Origin: Glaciozyma antarctica PI12
Taxonomy: Eukaryota > Basidiomycota > Microbotryomycetes > Kriegeriales > Camptobasidiaceae
Direction of reading: 5' to 3'
Assembly: GCA_002917775.1 (NCBI GenBank)
Contig: KZ627157.1
Location: 1,243,482 to 1,307,481 of the forward strand
Length of the DNA stretch: 64,000 bases
Shown here: positions 56,072-64,000 of the stretch, in pieces
How positions within the stretch are numbered: the first letter of the stretch is position 1
Layout of the letters: each line of letters starts with the position of its first letter
Translations under genes and position numbers: made by a program
The notes under the pieces: model-generated
Database searches by the model: none
Told to the model about the DNA's origin: nothing
The model's input: only the letters and a program-made list of their open reading frames with translations

Positions 56072-59000
56072 CTACTTCTTCGCAGCTCCCATCGTCAACT
56101 TGAGGGTAATGACCTGGAACCCCCTCATCGAGACCCTCAGCGTCGAGGCTGCTCCCGACTCGCTCTTGCTCCTGACGACCGAGACCTTCTCGAGATCACG
56201 CTCCAGAATCTGCTCAACGAATCAGTAACAGCACTCGAGGACAGTCGCGGCAACGCACGTCGCAAATCTGCGCCGACTCGACCTCGAAAGGGGTGACGAC
56301 GTCGACGACTCCATGTCCGCCGAAAGCCTCGTACAGACGCAGGATAACCGTCTGGCCCTGCTTGCTCTTGGACGCAAAGTGGTCGTCCTCCCCACGCTTG
56401 ACCGTATCGAGGATGATGTTGCGACTACCCTTGAGCTTGAACGGGTGAGGTGGAGCGAGAGCGGCGGCGGTGAGAGCTCGTGGGATGCGGCGGATGTGCT
56501 GAGGAGAGTTGAAGAGCCAGCCGGCGATGGGGACGTCGCTCTCGGCGAAGGAGCCGCGATGTGGGAGGACTGTGATGGAGGGAGTTAGGAGACGATTCGT
56601 GGAGAGCAGCGAGGAGGGCGGCACCTGCGAACGAGAAATTGTGCACGCCTTGATCCTGGTCGGCGTCGGGGACCGTCGATGCTCGGAGGAGAGAGAGGCG
56701 CAGGACGCTGCCTTCGCACGCATAACCGTCTACGCGAGAAAAAGCAGAGTCAGCAGCGTTCATCCCCAGGTCAACGCCACTCACATTTGCAGTCGTTCAG
56801 GAGAGCGACACCGTAGCCAAACTCGCTGAGATCCGCGTACTTGTGTCCGACGACCTCGAACTTGGCTGCGAAAAGTACGACGAGTCAGCAAATGTTCGAA
56901 AGCAGCACGAGATAGACGCACCTCGGTCCCACGAAGTATTGCGGTTCGTCGGACGCTGGACGGCGCCGAACTGGTTCTCGAACGTAGCGACTGCGAGAAG
57001 AACGTCAACTCTCTCCCCATTCCTCGCAACGTAGCCAGCTCACATTCCGACGAGATACGCAGCGGGATCTCCCACTTGAGGAACCTGCGCACGAGAAGGG
57101 CGTCAGCAGTCGTCGCACGTCCGTATGAGGAACGAACGCACTGATGCTTCTCATGCCACTTGACCTCCGTATCGAACCGCACCAAACTGAGCGCATCCGC
57201 CTTGGCGACGGGCGCGACGGCATCAAGCGAGATAAACGCCTTGATCTGACTCTTCCCGACATGGTACGTCGCCACGACCGTCGCGCGCATCGGTCCGTCC
57301 TCGACAATCTTGACCGACGAAGCGTTCACCTCGGACTTGGTCTCGAGGTGGAAGATGTCGACGTCCCAGGCGTCCCAGTTGATAGGCCTGTCTTCGAAGA
57401 GCACGAATCCGGCGGTTCGGCCGTCGGAGATGAGCTCGCGGTCGATTTGCGTGTCGAGGAGACTCGTGATGCGGCCGTCCTTGGAGATGGTGACGGAGAT
57501 AGAAGCGTTGGAGAGGACGAAGCTGTCTCCGACAGCGCGAGCTGGTGAACGAGAAAGCCATCAGCAAGTCGCACGACGAACGGAGGACGTAGCGAGGACT
57601 CACCTCGCGCAGGAGCAAGCTTCATCTCGCTCAACCCCTCCATCGACGTCGCGCAAACGACCTGGTCTCCCGCCGCATTGTCGACAAGAATGTACGCCTG
57701 CCCATCATGGCTAACCTGCACCGCCGCATCCGAAAGTGCTCTCGCACTCGCCAGGGGGATCTTGATGAGCTCTCGACGCGCGAAAGGCGTCGTGTTGACT
57801 GCGATAAGCTCGTCACCGAAGGCGGAGCCGTCGGAGGCGGCTTTGGAGCCGGGGAGGAGAGCTTGGAGAGCTTCTTCGAGGAGAGCTCCTCCCTTCTTCG
57901 CCGTTTCTTCGTAGATCTGCGGAAGCCTGGCGTCAGGACCTTTCGCAATGCTCGCTTGGGAGAGAGCGAACCTTCTCTGCGTCGAGGTACACCATCCCAA
58001 TCGCCGAACCGGGGAGGACGTCGTGGAACTGGTTGAGGAGGACTGGAAGGCGCAATCAGCAATGTCCCCCGCCACCGAACGCATCGCTCACCTCCTTCCC
58101 AGAGCGGATCAAGCTGGTCCTTGGGGTACTGATACCCCTTCACCGAAACCGAAGCGAGCGTCGCGGCGTACTCGATTTCGCGAAGAAGGATCTCAGACTT
58201 GCGGTTCCCCCTGCGTATGCTGGTTCAGCTTCGTCGAGGCAGCAGGTAACATAAACTCACTTCTTGATCGATCCGTGACTCGTCGCCGTTCCGCGATGTA
58301 GCTCCAGGTACAGCTCTGCGCGAAATTATCAGTCCCACCCTCACCTCGTCCCGTTCAGCAACCCACCTCCATTCCTGCACCACGCCATCAGCATCAACCC
58401 GCGCACAGCCACAAAAAGCTCCACTCACCAAGTCGGCAACGTCTTCCCCCCCTCCGTCTTGTCCAAAATGTCCTCATAAAATCCCTCCACCGTCCCCCCC
58501 ATCGTGACCTTCGGCAGCTCCCCTGAGCGATTCGACACCGCACGACACCTCCTCAGATTCTCCAGCATAGGCGCGAGAGGTCCGCCGCCGCCGTCGCCGT
58601 TGCCAAAAGCAAGGAGACCGGTCGCGGCGCCGCTTTGGAGGGATTTGTGGTTGCCGATCGAGTTGAGGACGTCTTGGACTGAGGCTTGAGCGGTGTAGGT
58701 GTTCTGCGAGAGGGTTAGAGGGGATGGGGAGGAGGAAAGAGGGACGTACGACGGGGGTCATGTGCTGCGAAAGTTGGGTTAGGTGCGAAGGACGAGTGGG
58801 AGCGACGACGTACGGTGAGGACTTGGCTGCCGTTCTGTCCGACCCACTGGAACGAAGTGTGTACAGGAGCGTTAAACTGGGACCACGAGAGTTTTTGCCT
58901 GCGTCGACGAGGGTGAGCGACCTCCATCGGCGAGGGAGAAAGGAACGACGTACGTGAAGAAGAAGTCCAATCCTGCGAGACGACAGAGCTGGGGAAGCTG

Positions 59001-60689
59001 GCTGCTGTATCCAAAGCTGTCCGGAAGCCTGCGGACGCTGATGAGCGGTCATTCACCAGCAGCAGAAAGGCTAACGTACCAGAACGTCCTCGTGTACTTG
59101 CCAAACGCCTTCTTGTAGTACCGCTGCCCGAACAAAAACTGCCTGCAAAGCGCTTCTCCGCTGGGCATGTTCGTGTCCATCTCCACCTGCACCACATCAG
59201 CGACGTTCACAAAAGCGAGACGAGCGACGAACCCAGCATCCTCCGATAGGTTGGAACTGCCCGCTCTCAACCTTGCCCTGAATCTCCTGAAACAGAAGCG
59301 GGTAATCGCGTTCGAGCCATGCGAACTGCTGAGCCTGGGAGGCGACGAACCCGTACTCGGGGTACCGGTTCATGAGATCGACTTGCGTCGACCAGGAGCG
59401 AGCTGTCTTCTGCTGCGTGACGGAGTAGGGCCAGAGCCAGGCTGTGTCGATGTGGCAGTTTCCTGGAGGGACGGGGTGAGGAACGAGGGGAGGAGGGAGA
59501 GAGAGAGGACGGACCGATTCCCCAGGTCGCGGCGTCGGCTGGGTCGCCCTTGTAGATTCCTGCGCCAAGCCTCTCCCATCCCTCGCCAAAGACCTGTCAT
59601 TGCCATTAACTCACTGCTGAAATCTCACAACGAGAGCTGACGCACTTTCTCAGCCACCTTCCGCGCCTTCGCAATCGACGCGAGGTCGTTCGTCTTGAAA
59701 GTATTCATGATCGCGTTCCCAACCTCCATGCACTTGTTCCCGAGCGGAGACGTTTCTGGAAGCGACTTGGCGAGATCCCTGATCGTGCGGAAGTCCCAAA
59801 GGAGGCGCAAGGCGTCCATGCGAGGGACGACGAGGTCCGCCGAGACGAGCTTGAAGTACTTGTTGTTATCGGGCGGGTTGTTGACTTCTCCTAGACCGTT
59901 GCCGAACATGGCATTGCACGAGATTTCGATGTAGAACTGTCGCGAGCTCGTTAGCGGTGTCGTGGAGAGTGGAGGGAGGACGCACCTTGTAGGTCGAGCG
60001 ACGGCTCTTGGGGTCGAGGATAAAGTCGACGCGGCGGTCGATACCGAAGCCTCCGGTGATTCCCTGCAGCGACAGTCCCTCCGAGTTGAAGATCATCGAC
60101 TCGCACGACGGGTCCCACTCGAGCTGAACGCGCTCGGCGTTGGCCCATTCGTGCGGGAGGTTGATCGTGACGCGGAACCAGTGGCTACGAGTGGAGAATG
60201 AGGTTAGCTAGCTCCTTGCCTTGCCAGCAGCGCCTCCTGGTCCCCAGCTCGACCACAGCACCCCGCACTTGTGGCGCCGGAGAGCAGCACTCACTTGGTC
60301 CACGACGGTCCCAGTTCAAGCCCCTTCTTCGCCGGCTTGAACTTCTGCCTCACAGCCTCACTGAACGGCGTCTACCCATCCATCAAGCCATCAGCTCGCG
60401 CCCCCACTCCAGCTCGTCATGGGACCTACCTTGGTTCGCCCCGGCGACGACCAGAGCTCGAGCTTGATGTTCTCCTCGGCGTCGAGACGGTGTTCGTCGA
60501 GTACTGAGTTGATGTTCTCGAAGGGCCCGCCTTCGAAGTGGTCGAGTCGAGCTGGGGTCGAGCTGGAAGGTGAGCGGGGATCGGCGCGGTGCCTCGTTGG
60601 AGCTGGGCTTGGAGCTTACCTAGAGTGATTCCTCTGAAGTGAAGTGGGTGAGGTCCTGCAGACCTGATCGGGTAAAGCTGCTTCGCCAT
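56072..60689 (-). CDS. AMS1: GH38 alpha-mannosidase (vacuolar/cytosolic Ams1 type)
   Basis: Starts [20 protein letters not shown] with no signal peptide, as in Ams1. GH38 motifs are [15 protein letters not shown] (zinc ligands His and Asp), [14 protein letters not shown], then [16 protein letters not shown] with the nucleophile Asp, [26 protein letters not shown] with a zinc His, and C-terminal LYEAFGGHG...FEV...[10 protein letters not shown]. The stop is TAG at 56072, after a last exon ending TMGAAKK. Ams1 trims free oligomannosides and reaches the vacuole by the Cvt/autophagy route. About 15 introns; the frame is intact where checked. Confidence 0.92.
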
Positions 60690-60895
60690 CGTTGGTGGTG
60701 AAGGAGCAGCTGAAGGAGAGAGAGCACTGGGCAGCCGCGCGCCCGACTTAGGTAGTCGGCGATGCTCCAACTCTCTCACGCTCCACAACTCGCTGGCCGA
60801 AGTCGCTCTCGCAGAAGTGAACTCCCTGATCTAGATGCTGACTGGTGAATCCTCTAAAAATGCAAGCACCCATCGGATCTCTAAATGCAACTGCC

Positions 60896-62677
60896 TCAAG
60901 CAAAGACGAGCGTCCGACCCGGCGGGACCGTCCTAAACGCCTCCTCCGACACCCCCCACTTCTCACGCGCGATCGCGAGGTCCTTGGGCGGGTCGAGGTA
61001 CTCCTCGTCCGAGAGGATCCACGTTCCCTGTGTTCCAGCTCATCGTCAGCGTAGGAAGGGAGGATGAGAGGGAGGAGACGAACCCAGTGGACGCCAACGG
61101 AGTGCTTTGCGCCGAGGTCGAGGTGCATCTGGACGGCGTCCTCGGGGTCGCAGTGCTGACTACGAAGGTCTGCGAGTCGGTCGTTAGTAAGAGAAGAGGT
61201 GGAGTTGCGGAGGACTCACGCCAGCGAGGAGAGTAAGCTCCGATGGGAAGGGATGCCTGTGGGTATGAACGATGTCAGCGAGACGCGCAGGTACGTAAAG
61301 AGAGTGACGCACGAGAGAGAAGGGGCCAAGAGCACGTCCAATCGCCTTGAATCCCTCTGCGAAGTAGCCTGTATCACCACTGCTCACCCCAAACAATCAG
61401 CTCCCCTCCTGCACGCCACAAAATCAAGCCAAACGCACCAGTGAAAGAACGAATCCTTCTCCCCCTTGACAGCAAACGAGCACCACAAGCTCTGGTTCGT
61501 ATCCAACGGTGATCTCGCACTCCAATGCATCGCCGGCACGGCATGCACCTCCAACCCGATCGTCCTTCCCCCAACCTCCACCTCAACCTTCGTACTCTCC
61601 CACCAATTCAACTCCGTCACTCGCGTCACTCCCAATGTCCGCATGAACGCCGCCATCCCGAGAGGGACGATCCATTGGACTGAGTCGCCGAGGTATTGGA
61701 CGTCGAGAGGGTGGAGGTGGTCGAAGTGGTTGTGGCTCACGAGGGCTAGTTGGACTGATAAGAAAGGGGGCAGCAGGGGGCAAGGAGGGGGGCGAAGACG
61801 CGGGTGGGCGAGGAAGGATTCGATGGTTTTGTGCCTGTGCGATGGGTGAGCGAGAGTCGGGAGAAGGGGGGAGGACGTACGCGAAGACGGGGTCGGTGAT
61901 GATTCCGCAGCCTTCGAGCTGGACGTAGCTCGTTGATTGTCCGATCCAAGTGAAGGTGAGATCCTGACCGACAGTTACGGTGTTGTCGTGGCTGTTCGAG
62001 CGCGAGGCAGCTTCGGAGACGGCGGTCGAAGGCTGCGAGACGTGATCCCAGCTCTCCGAGAGCGACGAAGGCGCCTCCAGATCCACAATATCGGCCACAT
62101 CGTCGGGGAGGCGACCGAAGAGCTTGATAAAGCCGGGCTGCTCGACGGGGAGAGACTCGGCGAGCTCCTGAGCTGAGGCAGGCACTCCTCCGTCCCACAT
62201 TACGCGTCCGGTCCTGTGTAGCTCGTTAGCTCTCCCCTTCCCACACGTTTGAAGTATGAGAACGCACCAAGGCTGCCATATCAGCTTCCAAAACATCCAC
62301 TCCCAAGCTCCCTGCTCTCGCCACTCGGGGAAGGGGTTACTCCACCGTCCTCCGATCGAGATGGACGCGAAAGCAATCCTGATCTCCTCCAACTCTTCCT
62401 CCGACACCTTCTCCACCGCCTTCTCTCCCTCCTCACCCCCCTTTGCCTCGTCCCAAACGCCCTCAGCAACCCGCTTCGCCTCCCGCGCCGCCGCAGCTCT
62501 CTTGTACCTCTTTCGCCGCTTGCTGATCTCGGTTCCTCGGACTAGTTCGACGTAGCTGTAGTAGCACAGCGGGACGAGGATGAGGGACAACCCCGTCGCG
62601 CGTAGGACAGCTGGAAAAAAAGCGGAGGTTAGCGGGCGTCGCTCGGAATAGAGGAGGAGCTTGCTGATGGGCGCCAT
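60896..62677 (-). CDS. NAPE-PLD/Fmp30-like metallo-beta-lactamase-fold protein
   Basis: The N-terminus MAPISKLLLYSERR is followed by a transmembrane helix (GLSLILVPLCYYSYVELV) and a charged helix. The metallohydrolase part shows FTWIGQSTSYVQ, ITDPVFA, the zinc motif SHNHFDHLHPLD, GMAAFM, TELNWWESTKV, AVPAMHWSARSP, GDTGYFAEGF and VGVHWGTWILSDEE. This is the N-acyl-phosphatidylethanolamine phospholipase D family; yeast Fmp30 is mitochondrial and affects cardiolipin. Stop at 60896 after PPGRTLVFA. The start is uncertain: the CGCTAAC...TTTCCAG near 62615-62640 looks like an intron end, so an upstream first exon is possible. Confidence 0.85.
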
Positions 62678-62852
62678 GCCTTTGGCTCGGGTGGAGGAGC
62701 TTTGGGTGGGGCGGGCGGCGGGCGCTGGGGTCCTGGGAGGTCGGAGAGCGAGGGCGGAGGGAGAGGAACAACAGCGCTCGGAACGTCAAATCGGTCCTCT
62801 CGCCGGAACTCTTCCTCCGACCAACACGCTCAGGAAGTGTTTGACTGGCGAG

Positions 62853-63895
62853 ATGAGCGGTGAAGCTCTGTAGGTACGTTGCGTTTCGCCAGGTGCGCTC
62901 TGAGGTCGTCGCTCACAGGGGGACGCAGATTCCGTCGCGCTGGATCTCTTCCGCCCTCCCACCAGTCCCAACGACTTCCTCCGCCATCGCTCGTACCGGT
63001 ACCAGCTCAGGCTACTCACCAGATTGCCCTCCTAGCAGCAACCGCGTTTCTACGCGACGCGGAGGTGGACTCAGTCGGGTGCAGCTACGGCGGACCAGCT
63101 TGAACGAACGGAAGGACGAGCTTTGGTTTCCGGGGAGAGCGGTCGGCGAAGGTGAGCTGCGGACGCGCGGAAGATTGAGCAGGTGGGAACTCACAGCCTC
63201 GGCGGGGGTGAGGACGACGAGAGCCGACTACGACACTTCGTGCTGCCCTTCGCGTCTCACTTTCTGCTCCTGGCGACTGCGCTCGAGGTGCGGATATGTC
63301 GCGGTATTGATGGAGGAGCGCTTAGGACTGGGAGTAGCGGGGAGGAGTGAGGACGAGCTCTGCTAGACCACGCTCGACCTCTCCGAGATTGGTGTCTGGA
63401 GGGAGTGCTGCTTGAGGGATAGCTGAAGCAGGGAGGAAGGATGCAATCGACGAATCTACATCTTTCTTGCCTTTGCGTCGTGTGTGAGACGCCAAGCAGC
63501 TGCGGTCACGGAGGAGGGAGAGTGTGTTTTGAGGGCTAGCTTCCTGCGAAGCGGCCTGACTCGACTCCTTCGCAGCTCTGACCATCCTCTCATTCGACGA
63601 ACATCATTTCGGCTGGATTTTGAGGATCGATCTCCCCGTCCTGCTTTGCGTAAGCCCCGCCTCGTCCAGCGAACCTCGCTGATTCCTCGTCGCGCAGACC
63701 GACGACCCTCTCATCTTTCTCAACCATCCCGCGACAGAATACGAGCTCGCTCTGTCCTTATTTATGCCGCCGACCTTGGAGAGCTTGGCGGAAGTCATGA
63801 AGCGGAGCGTCGGGGCCTTGTTCTGTTCGGAAAGGGGTGGGTACTGGGGCGGCTTGAGCGGTGGGAGAGGGACCAGAGAAGAGCGAGTAGTGTAG
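62853..63895 (+). CDS. Unresolved multi-exon gene at right edge
   Basis: Short plus-strand coding-like blocks separated by plausible introns: LDLFRPPTSPNDFLRHRSY (about 62940-63000), LERTEGRALVSGESG (about 63100), RLRHFVLPFASHFLLLATAL (about 63220-63285), LTILSFDEHHFGWILRIDL (about 63578-63650) and TDDPLIFLNHPATEYELALS through to TAG at 63895. An ATG at 62853 could start it. I cannot assign a family and could not make every junction. The minus strand of 63322-63470 also looks coding, so the model is tentative. Confidence 0.35.
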
Positions 63896-64000
63896 AGTAA
63901 TATATCGTTCGACCTGGAGAGACCATTTATTGGCGATTTGGGTGCGGGCGATGACCGGGGGGAGTGAGAAAGCATAGGGAAGCCGAACTGGGATCACCGG
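63896..64000. other. Right edge, nothing called
   Basis: The last hundred bases hold no supported feature. Confidence 0.4.

Overview
The window looks like nuclear chromosomal DNA from a GC-rich, intron-dense basidiomycete yeast, most likely Pucciniomycotina of the Rhodotorula/Sporidiobolales type. The genes are interrupted by many introns of about 45-70 nt. Their donors are almost always GTGCGT, GTACGT or GTGAGT, with CTGAC/CTAAC branch sites and CAG acceptors. Codons favour C and G in third position, and the best protein matches are fungal housekeeping families. No mobile element, CRISPR array, biosynthetic cluster or viral gene was recognised. Species level cannot be fixed from the sequence alone.

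Layout, left to right: the 3' part of a SET-domain methyltransferase (+), converging on a mitochondrial Iojap/RsfS-like gene (-) that carries an internal exon duplication; a T5orf172/DUF1766 protein (-); a TOPORS-type RING/RS protein (-), divergent from PDCD5 (+); a type II haloacid dehalogenase (+); tRNA-Glu(CTC) (+); inorganic pyrophosphatase (-), divergent from SIN3 (+); a low-complexity unknown (-); a 1.9 kb non-coding stretch; a bHLH factor (+); an RluA-type pseudouridine synthase (+); GABA transaminase (-), divergent from a short THOC5 (+); an OAC1-like mitochondrial carrier (+); ATP synthase subunit e (-); YjbQ/UPF0047 (+); an F-box-like gene (-); importin Kap121/IPO5 (-); an unknown (+); a truncated F-box paralogue (+); an unknown (-), divergent from VPS15 (+); a small unknown (-); QCR8 (-), divergent from an alpha/beta hydrolase (+); FAD synthase (-), divergent from CCT5 (+); vacuolar-type alpha-mannosidase (-); a NAPE-PLD-like metallohydrolase (-); and a poorly resolved (+) gene at the right edge.

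The genes do not form one pathway. There is a loose mitochondrial theme (RsfS-like, OAC1-like, ATP synthase e, QCR8, GABA transaminase, NAPE-PLD/Fmp30-like), with chromatin/RNA genes (SIN3, SET, THOC5, bHLH) and protein handling or trafficking genes (CCT5, Kap121, VPS15, TOPORS) interspersed. Neighbouring pairs are often divergent across 80-240 bp, which suggests shared promoters.

The most notable signals are in gene structure. At least six genes have a recognisable protein that jumps frame at a homopolymer or short tandem duplication. One gene has a duplicated exon-intron unit. Candidate microexons of 3, 9 and 12 nt are present, together with one GC-AG intron, one start codon split by an intron, and a mitochondrial presequence with no AUG. 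The frame jumps may be consensus errors in the assembly; the splicing features may be real biology. Exon coordinates were read by eye from splice signals and protein continuity, so exon ends are inferences unless given exactly.
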